DNA from: Nitrospira sp.
Lineage (GTDB): Bacteria > Nitrospirota > Nitrospiria > Nitrospirales > Nitrospiraceae
Direction: 5' to 3'
DNA: 64,000 nucleotides
Assembly (NCBI GenBank): GCA_024331125.1
Contig: JANDJI010000001.1
Location: forward strand, 94,001-158,000
Shown one piece after another: positions 52,705-62,056 of the stretch. A program made the translations under genes and the position numbers. Under the pieces are notes generated by a model. That model was not told the DNA's origin and searched no databases. It saw only the letters and a program-made list of their open reading frames with translations. Positions within the stretch are counted from its first letter, which is position 1; the number at the start of each line of letters is the position of its first letter.

Positions 52705-55700
52705 TCAGTCCGGCTTGGAGGAGAATGAGGGCTTCGCCGACGCCGATGTCAATGCCGATGCTCTGGTGGCGGGGATCGCCACCACGACGTCATATTCAGG
52801 ATCGCCGTCTTGGTCTTTTCCATCATGGCCGACGCTGTATAGGACCCCTTTGTTCAGATTCACCAACATCGGGAGCCCGGTGTACGGATCATAGAAATTT
52901 TGGCCGGCCTTGGCGATACGGGAAAACAGCTCAGCATCCGCCCCCCCGCGACGGATCCACGCCTGCAAACTGGCGAGACGGAGGTGAGCTTCCGCATCGA
53001 CGGCCATGCCATGGTAGCCGTCCCACGCCGGCAACGGATCGAGCCCGATGATATTTTCAATGGGATTCGCCAACACATCCGCCATCGTCTCGGCCGGAGA
53101 CCGACTAAACTCGCTCCGTTTGGGAAAGCCCCGGTGCCGCCCCTCATTGGCCGTCTTGTACGAAGCGTCGTAATAGGCGGCGTAGCCGTTCAACCGACGT
53201 TGTTTGGGCAAGGGAAACCATGAGACAAGGGTCGCGTAGAATGAGTGCGCTTCTTCGGTCTCGGCTTTCAGTTGAGCGTCGTATGACGCGGCGGCCCGGG
53301 CAAGTTCGCCGTGCATCGGCCAGCGGATCGAGAGTTCCGCCTGGCTCAACGGCCGGAGCAGATGGGACAACCGGCCGACGTGTTTGGCGTCGAAATCGGG
53401 ATCGGCCAAGAGCCCCGACGCCACCGTCGCGTCGTCGCGGACCGCCTGAATCGCCAGCACCTTGATCGGAAGGGTTTTAGCCTGGGCCAACACGATCCGC
53501 CAAGCCTCCATGTCCGCTTCCAGTCTCTCTATGCCGACGTCGGTTTGCTGAAGAAATCCCTCCGCAATATACAGATGATGGGCGAACGTGATCGAGTCGC
53601 ACGGCGGAGCCACGGCCAGTCCGAATCCCCAGTCTTCAAATGGAAGGCGTTGCCACTGTCTATACCGACCGAGCATCGCCTCTCCTTGACCGGCCCATCC
53701 ACTCAAAAGAGCGCGGTTCGCCTTCAACGCTCCGACCGGATCTCTCCCCCTCATCCATCCGCTCAACACTCTCGCCGAGGCATGGGCGTGGTCGATTGGA
53801 GAAGACCCGCCTTGATCTCCGAGACATGCTCGCTCTCGGTTGTTCGCACCTTGTCGCTCTGCATGCAGCCTCAATCCCGCCTGGATCGGGTCCTGCCCGG
53901 CCGGCGCATCGAATCCCAGCAGAAACAGATAGCCGTTCATATGGGGATCCGACAAGGTACGCGGAGGAGCGGCCGTGAGATGTTGATAGAGAGGAGATGG
54001 CGCTTCTTCCATCACGACCCAGGTCAAGCCGACCGCCACGATCCCAGACACAACCACGGCACAGGCCAGAGAAACCGACGCGACCAGGAACAGAACCATC
54101 GCGCTCGTCGTGGAGACACAGGACCGAAGCCATTCGGAGACTCGGGCCCCGATGCGACTCGGGAATCCCGGCCGTTTTGTCTTGAACCGTTTCGTCGGTG
54201 AAGGAGCGTCTGCTTTTCCACTCTGAGACTCGCCGGCCGTCTCAAACAACACGTCGACGGCCGCTGAAGCAGCCGACGTGAAAGTGTTGCACTCTTGATC
54301 ATCAGCCGGAAGCCTCGGCTGAATTTTCCCTGTCGAGGAAATCGTCTCAATCGATGACCGGATCGGCGGTTCATCGGCCGGTCGAATCGGCCTCCAACCG
54401 GCACCCGTTTCTTCGGGGCTTGGCGCCGGCTCACTCGGCGACCCCCGGACCACGTCATTGGGTGGTTCCCAAGCCGCTTCCTCGTCATGGAAGTCCCGGG
54501 TTGCCGGTTCTTCAGTTGCGCCATATAAAGGCGGCTCAGGCGCAGCCTCGCTCTCCGGGGGAGACTCAAGCGCCTCTTCAGATTCCTGCTCTTCGAGTTG
54601 ATCTCTCGACTCCTCGCTTTCAACCGGCGTCTCGACGAGAACCGGTTGATCCGTCTCGCCCGCCATATTAGAGGTCGCCGCTTCCTCCTCCGGCGGCAAC
54701 GGGACTTCGATCATCGCGGCGGCTGTCGACGCCCGTTCATCGCCCATGTCTTCATCGGACACGTCGAGGGCCGGCTCGTTGGCGCCGCTCTCTTCCGCGC
54801 CCGAGTCGGTCACCGGGGCATCGAGGATCGCGCAACGCTGCCCTTCCGTCTCCTCCGTTGTCTCCTCTGATTCTTGAGGCGGAGACGGGAGTGAAAGAAC
54901 GGCAAATGAAGGAGTTTCTCCGGCATCGGCGATCGCTTGTTCGAGAACCGGTTTAGGGTCATCCGCTACCGACGGCGCAGCCACGGAATCGCCGGGCGTT
55001 TCCGATGAGTCGATCCGCTCCGCAACCGCAAGATCGGCGGCCCCTTCGTCACGCTGCGCTTCGGGAATCTCGATCGTGGCATCAGGAACTTGATCCCAAG
55101 GAACCGGCGCCTCCTCCGACACCGCCCGAACCGTTTCATCCTGCCAGGACACCCCATCCGCTTCGTTCGCTTCATTCGGCAGACCGTCTTCTTCCAACGT
55201 TGAAGCGAGGGTGCTGGCCTCGGGCCGAATGGAAAAATCGGACGGCTGCTCGATCGCATAGAACTCATCGGCCGTCGGAGAGGCTGCCTCAGTGGCTGGT
55301 CTTTCTTCTGTCTGGTCGGCAGCGGACGATTCTTGAACCGTATATGGATGCTCACATGGCCGAGTTGGCTCTTCTGTCGTGCGGCTGGACAGGACATCGA
55401 GCGCAGTCTCTTCCGCCGTCGGAGGGGACAGGTCATCTGAAGGGGAGAGGTCGTTATCCGAAAGAGCCGGCGGTGACGTACCAGGATCGACGGTGTGATC
55501 CGCGTCGGCTGGCAAGGCGAACGTCGAATCGGTCGATAGACCGGAGACTTCGGGAACCGGCTCACAAGAGACTTCGCCATGTTCGTTCACGGTCGCGTCC
55601 GGAACACTCACCGCCGTGCCGAACAGTGCCGTGAGCGCATCGCCGCCCGGTTCGTCCGCCAACCGTTGCGCAGCCGTGTCGGTGACCGCCTCTCCATCAA

Positions 55701-56622
55701 GCGAGGACGATCCTGTTGATTCAGAATCGGAAGCGGCTTCTACGACGTAGCTATCCAGTTCAAGCTCTGACTCCGACTCCAGCTCCGGCTCGACAGTCGA
55801 TTGCCTCTCACCAGGCGCCGGCTCCGGCAGCCATTCGGCGCCGTTTGTTTCAGCCGGCGGCTCTTGCGGAAGAATTGCATCGCGGGGACCGTCGTCGATC
55901 GCTCCATCTTCGACGGTTGCATTTCCATCATCGGCGGTTTCATCGGCAACGGCGACGTCATCGAGACCGACGACGTCCCCGGCAAAACCATCGCCGCTCG
56001 GTAACGGATCGTGGACACAAACATCCTCGGGCCTGGCGATGAGTTCCCCCGTTTGCGGATCAAAATAACGATTCAGACGGATGGCGGGGGGAGACGCCGG
56101 AGCAAGGTTCCTGATTTGTTGATACAGCCTGGCCGCGTACTGAGGGTCCTCGGGATCGGGATCTTCCATCAAGATGTCGATCGCCTTGGCGTATTCGGCG
56201 ACCGCATCCAATATCTGCCCTTTATCTTGGTAGATTGAGCCGAGTTTTTCGAGATAGGGAACGCATCGGGGCCCCGCGGCCAAATACTCTCGCAGCAAAG
56301 ATTCCGCAAGCCAATAGTCTTGCCGCGCAAACGCTTCATCGATGAGCGAATCAAACGCTTGTTTGGCGGGAATCAGACTGCCCAGACGGAGATGAAGAGT
56401 CGCAAAAAGCCGGCGCGCCTCCATATTGTGGGGGTCCATCGCCAGCAATTCTTTCAGCGACGCCGACGCCCGCCCATACTTCCCCGCGTTCATCTGCGTG
56501 ATGGCTTCTTCCAGCAGGGCGGTCTTCCTACCGTAGCCGGAACCGGCCTGCTTCAGCCCGCGCACGCGGCCTGTCTCGCTCTTGTCCTTCTCTTTTACTG
56601 TTCTTTTTTTATTCGGTGGCAC
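52705..56622 (-). CDS. 1305-residue TPR/acidic/membrane protein, unrecognised
   Basis: Residues about 30-160 look like TPR helices (YGRASASLKELLAMDPHN, KLGSIYQDKGQILDAVAEYAKAIDIL). Residues about 200-800 are Glu/Ser/Pro/Thr-rich and strongly acidic, without structure. A hydrophobic segment at about 838-868 (SAMVLFLVASVSLACAVVVSG) is followed by an ordered C-terminal part of about 430 residues with YLFLLGFDAPAGQDPIQAG and FYDPYTGLPMLVNL. That part would be periplasmic. The start is the GTG at 56622, overlapping the 105-residue gene. I do not recognise a family; the context with a divergent secretin hints at envelope trafficking. Confidence 0.75.
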   Translation of the reverse strand: MPPNKKRTVKEKDKSETGRVRGLKQAGSGYGRKTALLEEAITQMNAGKYGRASASLKELLAMDPHNMEARRLFATLHLRLGSLIPAKQAFDSLIDEAFARQDYWLAESLLREYLAAGPRCVPYLEKLGSIYQDKGQILDAVAEYAKAIDILMEDPDPEDPQYAARLYQQIRNLAPASPPAIRLNRYFDPQTGELIARPEDVCVHDPLPSGDGFAGDVVGLDDVAVADETADDGNATVEDGAIDDGPRDAILPQEPPAETNGAEWLPEPAPGERQSTVEPELESESELELDSYVVEAASDSESTGSSSLDGEAVTDTAAQRLADEPGGDALTALFGTAVSVPDATVNEHGEVSCEPVPEVSGLSTDSTFALPADADHTVDPGTSPPALSDNDLSPSDDLSPPTAEETALDVLSSRTTEEPTRPCEHPYTVQESSAADQTEERPATEAASPTADEFYAIEQPSDFSIRPEASTLASTLEEDGLPNEANEADGVSWQDETVRAVSEEAPVPWDQVPDATIEIPEAQRDEGAADLAVAERIDSSETPGDSVAAPSVADDPKPVLEQAIADAGETPSFAVLSLPSPPQESEETTEETEGQRCAILDAPVTDSGAEESGANEPALDVSDEDMGDERASTAAAMIEVPLPPEEEAATSNMAGETDQPVLVETPVESEESRDQLEEQESEEALESPPESEAAPEPPLYGATEEPATRDFHDEEAAWEPPNDVVRGSPSEPAPSPEETGAGWRPIRPADEPPIRSSIETISSTGKIQPRLPADDQECNTFTSAASAAVDVLFETAGESQSGKADAPSPTKRFKTKRPGFPSRIGARVSEWLRSCVSTTSAMVLFLVASVSLACAVVVSGIVAVGLTWVVMEEAPSPLYQHLTAAPPRTLSDPHMNGYLFLLGFDAPAGQDPIQAGLRLHAERQGANNRERACLGDQGGSSPIDHAHASARVLSGWMRGRDPVGALKANRALLSGWAGQGEAMLGRYRQWQRLPFEDWGFGLAVAPPCDSITFAHHLYIAEGFLQQTDVGIERLEADMEAWRIVLAQAKTLPIKVLAIQAVRDDATVASGLLADPDFDAKHVGRLSHLLRPLSQAELSIRWPMHGELARAAASYDAQLKAETEEAHSFYATLVSWFPLPKQRRLNGYAAYYDASYKTANEGRHRGFPKRSEFSRSPAETMADVLANPIENIIGLDPLPAWDGYHGMAVDAEAHLRLASLQAWIRRGGADAELFSRIAKAGQNFYDPYTGLPMLVNLNKGVLYSVGHDGKDQDGDPEYDVVVAIPATRASALTSASAKPSFSSKPD

Positions 56623-56926
56623 CGTACAACCTTAGCAGACCGTCTCGGAATTGTTTTGGATCTTGCCGCGCTGTTTGCTCTCGCTGCGCCGAGAGCCATG
56701 TCCGGTAGCGCGGTCGGCCCAAAAGAGTCGGGTGATTTTGCAATAGAAATGCCTGATCTTGAGCCGGATCACTTTCAAAGATGTGCTTGAAAAGTGAGCG
56801 GTTACCGTGCATTCGTTCAACCTGATGAATAATGCCGTTCATTTCTGCCGCGTCCTGTACAAATAGGTACACATAAAGGTCTCGATTGAACGGGCCGACC
56901 GCGGGACAGTGGGTTCGGATCCCCAC
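56609..56926 (-). CDS. Small hypothetical protein (105 residues)
   Basis: The frame starts with a GTG at 56926 and ends 14 bases inside the next gene. The sequence (RDLYVYLFVQDAAEMNGIIHQVERMHGNRSLFKHIF) looks like a folded helical protein. Third-position GC is visibly lower than in the neighbours, which may mean later acquisition. An internal ATG could also serve. No family recognised. Confidence 0.5.
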   Translation of the reverse strand: MGIRTHCPAVGPFNRDLYVYLFVQDAAEMNGIIHQVERMHGNRSLFKHIFESDPAQDQAFLLQNHPTLLGRPRYRTWLSAQREQTARQDPKQFRDGLLRLYGATE

Positions 56927-56950
56927 CAGATCTCTAGATAGGCGGAGGAG

Positions 56951-57463
56951 TTACCGGCACGGATCATAATCTTCCGGCGGTTCCGAGGAGAAATGTAATC
57001 CGATTTCATAGACGTAGCCGGGAGAGAGTGCCTGCCGGCTTTCCTGTGTTGCCGTTTGGAATAAGGTCTTGCCACAGCGCAGACACTGTTGCACCCCCTC
57101 CCAGGAACGATTTCCCGTAAGGTGCTGGACAGGGTGGCCTCTCTGGATTCCAAGTTCCGGCATCAGCTCGTGCCTGACCTCGGCAATGAGTCGTTGCGCA
57201 CGTTCCGCTGATCGCGCCTCGGTTTTTTCAAGAGCAAGAACAAGAAGGCCCAACGCCCTCACTGGGTCCCCATCGGCCTCCCACAGCAACCGCCGGACGA
57301 ATGTCTGAAGGTTCCGTTCCGCCAACTTTTGGACTCGATCGAAGAAAAGCCGGCTTGCCCGGCACCGTTCTCTTATCGGCAGATTGCAGAGAATAAATAA
57401 CAGCAGGAAGAGCCGGTTAGGTCTTCGGTCTCGCCAAGTTCCCATGGCTCCCATAGCTTCCAT
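56951..57463 (-). CDS. Hypothetical protein with N-terminal hydrophobic segment and terminal Cys pair
   Basis: This frame gives 170 residues from the ATG at 57463; ATGs at 57454 and 57445 are alternatives. NRLFLLLFILCNLPI is hydrophobic, followed by charged helices (LLVLALEKTEARSAERAQRLIAEVRHEL). A C-terminal part with QCLRCGKTLF (C-x2-C) and a final DPCR could bind a metal. It ends 24 bases before the 105-residue gene. Divergent from the secretin gene. No family recognised. Confidence 0.5.
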   Translation of the reverse strand: MEAMGAMGTWRDRRPNRLFLLLFILCNLPIRERCRASRLFFDRVQKLAERNLQTFVRRLLWEADGDPVRALGLLVLALEKTEARSAERAQRLIAEVRHELMPELGIQRGHPVQHLTGNRSWEGVQQCLRCGKTLFQTATQESRQALSPGYVYEIGLHFSSEPPEDYDPCR

Positions 57464-57649
57464 GGGTCCCCCAAAAGAGGATCGGCGGACGACGGGCATC
57501 CGTGTTATGCAAACGCGCTTTTGTTGTCTCACCCATGGCCCCTGTGATACGGTCTGCGTTGCACGGGAGCCGGCGCCCGCATTACCATTGAAAGCTCTTG
57601 CCGGTGTAGCGGCAGGGGGGACAGGTTCGTATTCCGGTAGGTGCAAGCC

Positions 57650-59179
57650 ATGAGAAGAATGGCGGTTGTTTGTGTCTGCGCGGGGCTGTATACCCTGACG
57701 CTCTTGTGTCCGCCGGGACTGTGGGCGCAGGGAGCCGGCGCTCAACCGGCCAAGGTCGCGCTGGACTTCAACGAGGTGGAGATCCCCGTTCTCGTTCGTT
57801 TCATCAGCGAGCTGACCGGGAAAAACTTCGTCCTGGATGACACAATCAAAAAGCAAGCAGGCAAAATTTCCGTTTATTCCCCCACCAAGGTCACGAAAGA
57901 GCAAGCCTACCAGATGTTCGTCTCGGCGTTGGAAGTCGCCCGCCTGGCCGTTGTTCCGAAGGGCAACGTCTATCAGATCGTGCAAATGGGCGATCTGCCC
58001 CCCGAGCGCGGCGTCTTCGTCTATCGCCTCAAGCACGCAAACGCCTCGGATCTCGCGGCCGTCTTGACCAATCTCGTGGCACGCTCGCAAACGGTCGCCC
58101 AAATGGCCCCCGGCATGAGGCCTCCCATGAGACCGCTGACGGAATTCGAAGCGCCCGTCCAAGTCTTCGCCGATAAAGCGACGAATTCCATCATCATCAG
58201 CTCCACCAAGACGGCCTATAGCCAACTGCAATCCGTCATCCGTGATCTGGATGTCCGGCGCCACCAGGTGTTCGTGGAGGCCGTCATTCTGGAAGTCCAA
58301 GTCGACCGTCTCCGACAGATCGGGACGGATCCAACCCAAGTTCTTGGCGCATGGAGATCAGGATCCGCCCAAGGTTTGGGAGGGTTCAACCGGGCCCCGG
58401 AAGATCTCGCTTCGGTGGCCCAAGCCATCAGCGGCATCGCCGCCGGAGGCGCGACGGGAGGGGCGTTTACAGTGCTGAATACCGTCAATGTCCGTGCCTT
58501 CATGCAACTGCTCATGAACATGACCGATACCAACATTCTGTCCACGCCTCAGGTGTTGGCGGCGGACAATCAAAAGGCGAAGATCGTCGTCGGAGAAAAT
58601 CGGCCGTTCCCGACCGGACAGGCTCAGGGCATCACCGGAGGCACGTTGGTCACGATCGAGCGGAAAGACGTGGGAGTCACATTGGAAATTACTCCGCAAG
58701 TCCTTGAAGACGATTTGATTCGGCTTGAAATCAAGCAAGAGATCACCGCCATATCGGAAGCCGTGGCTCAAACCATCGGATCCGGAGCTGCCGCCATTCC
58801 TGTCGGTCCCACAACCACCAAACGTTCGATGGAAACCACGACCATCGCCCATGACCAGCAAACCCTCGTCGTCGGCGGGCTGGTCCGCGACAACATCACG
58901 GTTAACGAGCGAAAGGTTCCGTTTTTCGGCGACATCCCTTGGCTCGGCTGGCTGTTCCGGTCCCAAAGCCGGACGATGGAGAAGCTGAATCTTCTGGTCT
59001 TTCTCACTCCCCATTTGGTTCGGGATGACGTGGACATGGTCGAGCTGAACGCAAGAAAGGCAAAAGAAATCAACGTACTGCAACGAGAAAATCGCATCGA
59101 AGAGCCGACCAGACTGAAGCAGGATGTTTTAGAGCGACTTGAGCGTCCTGAGACCGCGCCTCCCGACTCTCAGCGGTGA
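57650..59179 (+). CDS. Short secretin (GspD/PilQ superfamily)
   Basis: This is a 509-residue outer membrane secretin. A signal peptide ends near GLWAQ. Residues about 35-110 are an N0-type domain (LDFNEVEIPVLVRFISELTGKNFVLDD). One further N-domain follows (VFVYRLKHANASDLAAVLTNL ... ADKATNSIIISSTKTAYSQL). The secretin core then runs (VEAVILEV, LSTPQVLAADNQKAKIVVGENRPF, VPFFGDIPWLGWLF, LLVFLTPHLV). Full GspD has N0-N3, so this is a reduced form. No other type II or pilus gene lies in the window. Confidence 0.9.
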   Translation: MRRMAVVCVCAGLYTLTLLCPPGLWAQGAGAQPAKVALDFNEVEIPVLVRFISELTGKNFVLDDTIKKQAGKISVYSPTKVTKEQAYQMFVSALEVARLAVVPKGNVYQIVQMGDLPPERGVFVYRLKHANASDLAAVLTNLVARSQTVAQMAPGMRPPMRPLTEFEAPVQVFADKATNSIIISSTKTAYSQLQSVIRDLDVRRHQVFVEAVILEVQVDRLRQIGTDPTQVLGAWRSGSAQGLGGFNRAPEDLASVAQAISGIAAGGATGGAFTVLNTVNVRAFMQLLMNMTDTNILSTPQVLAADNQKAKIVVGENRPFPTGQAQGITGGTLVTIERKDVGVTLEITPQVLEDDLIRLEIKQEITAISEAVAQTIGSGAAAIPVGPTTTKRSMETTTIAHDQQTLVVGGLVRDNITVNERKVPFFGDIPWLGWLFRSQSRTMEKLNLLVFLTPHLVRDDVDMVELNARKAKEINVLQRENRIEEPTRLKQDVLERLERPETAPPDSQR

Positions 59180-59259
59180 AGGTCCAGTCCCGTTTCCCTG
59201 TACATCCCCCTATCCATTCCACATGTATATTATTGAGAGAATTCTACGTCGCGCCTCAG

Positions 59260-59279
59260 AGAGGTGCGCCCCTCTTTTT
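59260..59279 (+). terminator. Possible intrinsic terminator after the secretin gene
   Basis: AGAGG (59260-59264), a 6-base loop, CCTCT (59271-59275) and then T-residues to 59279. The stem is only 5 bases. It lies 80 bases after the secretin stop and about 90 bases before the PilZ gene. Confidence 0.4.
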
Positions 59280-59367
59280 CGGCTTGCCCCTCCCCTCCTG
59301 AGAGGGATAGCCCCTTCAGGGTTGTCCCGATAGACTCCCTCGCAGATGCTTTTCGAAGGAGGAAGCC

Positions 59368-59766
59368 ATGCGCGATTCGCGGTTATCGCACCGTTATCCT
59401 GTTTCGTATCCGGTCATTTTCAGAGGCGCCCCATTCGTAGGCGAAGGAACGATCACCGATCTTTCCCTCAGAGGCTGTTCCATTGTTTGCGATCGAACGG
59501 TTCTCGCCGACAGTGACGTCAAGCTCAGTGTGATTTTCCCTGACCCGACCCTGTCGCTGTTCATCGAGTTGGGAAAAATCCGGTGGGTAAGAAAGAACGT
59601 CTTCGGCGTCGAATTTCTGCGGATGCCGACGATCACCCGCCACCGTTTGGATCACGTACTGCGACAACAGGGAAACACGTCGGTGAGCCCCCTGTCGGGC
59701 CAGGCTCCAATCAGCAAGGAGATTCCATCTCGCCCAAGCCATTTCCTCTCTGAACGATCAGCTTAG
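59368..59766 (+). CDS. PilZ domain protein
   Basis: This 132-residue protein has the c-di-GMP-binding pattern of PilZ: an early Arg in SHRYPVSYPVIF and D-x-S-x-x-G as DLSLRGCS. It lacks the double Arg (RxxxR) of strong binders, so binding is uncertain. Strands GKIRWVRKNVFGVEFLRM follow. The last 35 residues are polar. AAGGAGG precedes the ATG. It may link a second messenger to the secretin or to surface behaviour. Confidence 0.8.
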   Translation: MRDSRLSHRYPVSYPVIFRGAPFVGEGTITDLSLRGCSIVCDRTVLADSDVKLSVIFPDPTLSLFIELGKIRWVRKNVFGVEFLRMPTITRHRLDHVLRQQGNTSVSPLSGQAPISKEIPSRPSHFLSERSA

Positions 59767-59853
59767 GCATCAATTATTCTCAGAGCTTGCCCGATGGAGA
59801 TAAGGAGAAAGAGGAATCCACAGTGAGGGGAATGGAATTGGACGCAGAAACTC

Positions 59854-59890
59854 GTGTCGCGTCCCCAACCACGGTGAGGGGACGCGACAC
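59854..59890. terminator. Bidirectional terminator hairpin between convergent genes
   Basis: GTGTCGCGTCCCC (59854-59866) pairs perfectly with GGGGACGCGACAC (59878-59890) around an 11-base loop. It sits between the PilZ gene and the convergent beta-barrel gene, which stops 9 bases away. T-runs are weak on both sides. The stem is unusually long. Confidence 0.65.
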
Positions 59891-59898
59891 CTTCTTAC

Positions 59899-60693
59899 CT
59901 ATGGTCTGATATCAAAGTGGAGTGACAATCCCGCATGGACACTGATCGTTCTAATCGTGGATTCGTAATCATCTAAGACGAGCGGGCCATCAAATGGAAG
60001 ACCGGACTGCCCGAACCGATCCGTCCCGAGCGCGTTGTGAAAGGCATGGGTATACTTGGCCTCCGCAAAGGCCGCAACGTACTTGATCAGAAACACTTTG
60101 ACGCCGCCCTTCGCCTGAAAAGCCGGAGCCGTATCCCGCTGGGTGGTAAGGGGTGCCTCAAACGTCGCTCCTCTGGCTCCACCAGGCCGGAACGCGAACT
60201 GGTGCGCTCCTCCTCCTACTCCGATGTAGGGGTGCCACCGCCCGTTGGGATAGGCCTCGGAAATCGCAAATGGTCGCCGAAGCATCACATTCCCCCCGAT
60301 ATAGATACCTTGAATCTCTGTCGTGGTACCCTCAAACCTTCCTGACACAGTCCTTCCATTAACTCCCTCCCGACAGCAAGCGATGTCCGGCCACCAGATA
60401 TACCCCTCGATCTCAAAACCGAGATCAAACCCCGCCAGCTTGTTTCTGGTTGGAAACCACAGCCCCGCGTTGCCGCCGACCGACTGTTTCATCTGATAAT
60501 CGATATCTCTTTCGACATCACCGTTACGAAATGTAGCATCCTGACTGAACGGAATGGCCACGCCCGCTAGAAATGACAGATAGGGCTCGATTGTCCCGGA
60601 TGACATCGTGGGCAGCTCGGCCGCCGCGCGGGCGGATGAAGAAAAACCAACCACACAGAGAAGGACAATCATCGCCGCAATTCTCGTTTTCAT
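59899..60693 (-). CDS. Outer membrane beta-barrel protein
   Basis: This 264-residue protein has a signal peptide ending SARAA. Alternating strands with aromatic girdles follow (SFLAGVAIPFS, GFDLGFEIEGYIWW, GIYIGGNVMLRRPF, HPYIGVGGGAHQFAF, YVAAFAEAKYTHAF). It ends ISVHAGLSLHFDIRP, typical of a barrel C-terminus. It is probably an eight-strand OmpA/OmpW-like barrel. GGGAGGGTGA precedes the ATG. Function unknown. Confidence 0.8.
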   Translation of the reverse strand: MKTRIAAMIVLLCVVGFSSSARAAAELPTMSSGTIEPYLSFLAGVAIPFSQDATFRNGDVERDIDYQMKQSVGGNAGLWFPTRNKLAGFDLGFEIEGYIWWPDIACCREGVNGRTVSGRFEGTTTEIQGIYIGGNVMLRRPFAISEAYPNGRWHPYIGVGGGAHQFAFRPGGARGATFEAPLTTQRDTAPAFQAKGGVKVFLIKYVAAFAEAKYTHAFHNALGTDRFGQSGLPFDGPLVLDDYESTIRTISVHAGLSLHFDIRP

Positions 60694-61171
60694 TCGTCAC
60701 CCTCCCACGGTAAAGACTATTCGACGAGTTGTGATCGCGAAGTCTGATGTGAGTCGGATTTCCACGAGACCTAAGAGAGCGGAACAGGATAGCTGTGTCT
60801 TCATCGCGCTCGACCCGTTCCCCGTTTCTGCCATTGGAAGCATCGACATGCAGGGCCAAATAGCCGTGCCAAATACTCTTTTCCTCTCCTAGCTGAAGAC
60901 GGCGCCAACAGTAGCAACCCCTCCTTCATTTATTAAAATAGATAAAACGGATTAGAGGTATCGGTAAATCCAATATCCCGATATTGTGATCGCAGGAGAA
61001 CGCGGCTGCTTCCGGCCTGAATCAGGCCGCATCCGCCGCCACCCATCCCGCAGCTTGCCAACAACTTGAAAGCCTCGTGACCACGAAGCCCAGCCTGGAG
61101 CGGGACAAGAGATAACAAAAAGAATGATGGAACAGGGACGGTGCGTCAGAGAAGAACCGAACGTGGAAGAT
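60694..61171. other. 478-base intergenic region with two short palindromes
   Basis: No convincing gene is here; a 61-residue minus frame at 60933-61118 lacks any feature I recognise. CAATATC-CC-GATATTG lies at 60971-60986, and CGGCCTGA-A-TCAGGCCG at 61013-61029. The region is AT-richer around 60920-60960. It separates sucD (ending at 61172) from the barrel gene (starting at 60693), so it should hold the sucD 3' end signals and the barrel promoter. Confidence 0.5.
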
Positions 61172-62044
61172 TTATCGCCCCAACGCCTTTTTCACCGCCA
61201 GGCCGATTTCAGCCGGATTTTTCACGACCGTCACACCGGCTGATTCAAGGGCTCTCATTTTTTCGGCTGCGGTCCCTTTTCCGCCGGAGATGATCGCTCC
61301 GGCGTGGCCCATGCGTCGGCCGGGAGGCGCCGTGATTCCGGCGATGAAGCTGATGACCGGTTTCTTGACGTGCTGTTTGATGAACTCGGCCGCCTTTTCT
61401 TCCGCGTCGCCGCCGATCTCGCCGATCATGACGATCGCTTGGGTCTCCGGATCTTTCTCGAACAGCGGCAGGACATCGACAAATCCCGTCCCGTTGACCG
61501 GATCGCCCCCGATACCGACGCAGGTTGTCTCGCCCAGCCCCAGCGTCGAAAGCTGATGCACGGCTTCATAGGTCAGAGTTCCGCTGCGGGAAACGACCCC
61601 GACGACCCCGCGCTTGTGGATAAAGCCCGGCATGATGCCGATCTTGGCTTCGTCCACGGTGATGACGCCGGGACAGTTCGGTCCGATCAATCGGACGTCC
61701 CGGCCACGCAAGGCCCGTTTCACCTTCACCATGTCGTTGACCGGAATGCCTTCGGTGATGCAGATAATGAGTTTGATGCCGGCGTCGGCGGCTTCGAGAA
61801 TCGCATCGGCGCAGAAGGCGGGGGGAACAAAAATCAGCGACGTGTCGCACTCGGTCTTTTTCACCGCTTCGACCACCGTGTTGAACACTGGAATGCCTTC
61901 GACCTCCTGCCCGGCCTTGCCCGGCGTCACGCCCGCGACGACTTTCGTCCCGTAAGCCTTGCATTGCGTCGCATGGAACGAGCCTTCCTTGCCCGTGATC
62001 CCCTGTACCGCCACCCGTGTATTCTTATCGACCAGAATGCTCAC
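61172..62044 (-). CDS. sucD: Succinyl-CoA ligase (ADP-forming) alpha subunit
   Basis: This 290-residue protein has the CoA-binding Rossmann start ([17 protein letters not shown]), [20 protein letters not shown], and the phosphorylated His in [11 protein letters not shown]. It converts succinyl-CoA and succinate with nucleotide phosphorylation, in the TCA cycle or its reductive form. AGAAGG precedes the ATG. It is 12 bases after sucC. Confidence 0.97.
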   Translation of the reverse strand: MSILVDKNTRVAVQGITGKEGSFHATQCKAYGTKVVAGVTPGKAGQEVEGIPVFNTVVEAVKKTECDTSLIFVPPAFCADAILEAADAGIKLIICITEGIPVNDMVKVKRALRGRDVRLIGPNCPGVITVDEAKIGIMPGFIHKRGVVGVVSRSGTLTYEAVHQLSTLGLGETTCVGIGGDPVNGTGFVDVLPLFEKDPETQAIVMIGEIGGDAEEKAAEFIKQHVKKPVISFIAGITAPPGRRMGHAGAIISGGKGTAAEKMRALESAGVTVVKNPAEIGLAVKKALGR

Positions 62045-62056
62045 GACCCTTCTCCT

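Noticed and set aside
60933-61118. 61-residue minus-strand frame
   Set aside because: It has no recognisable motif or ribosome-binding site and spans two palindromes, so I treat the region as non-coding.
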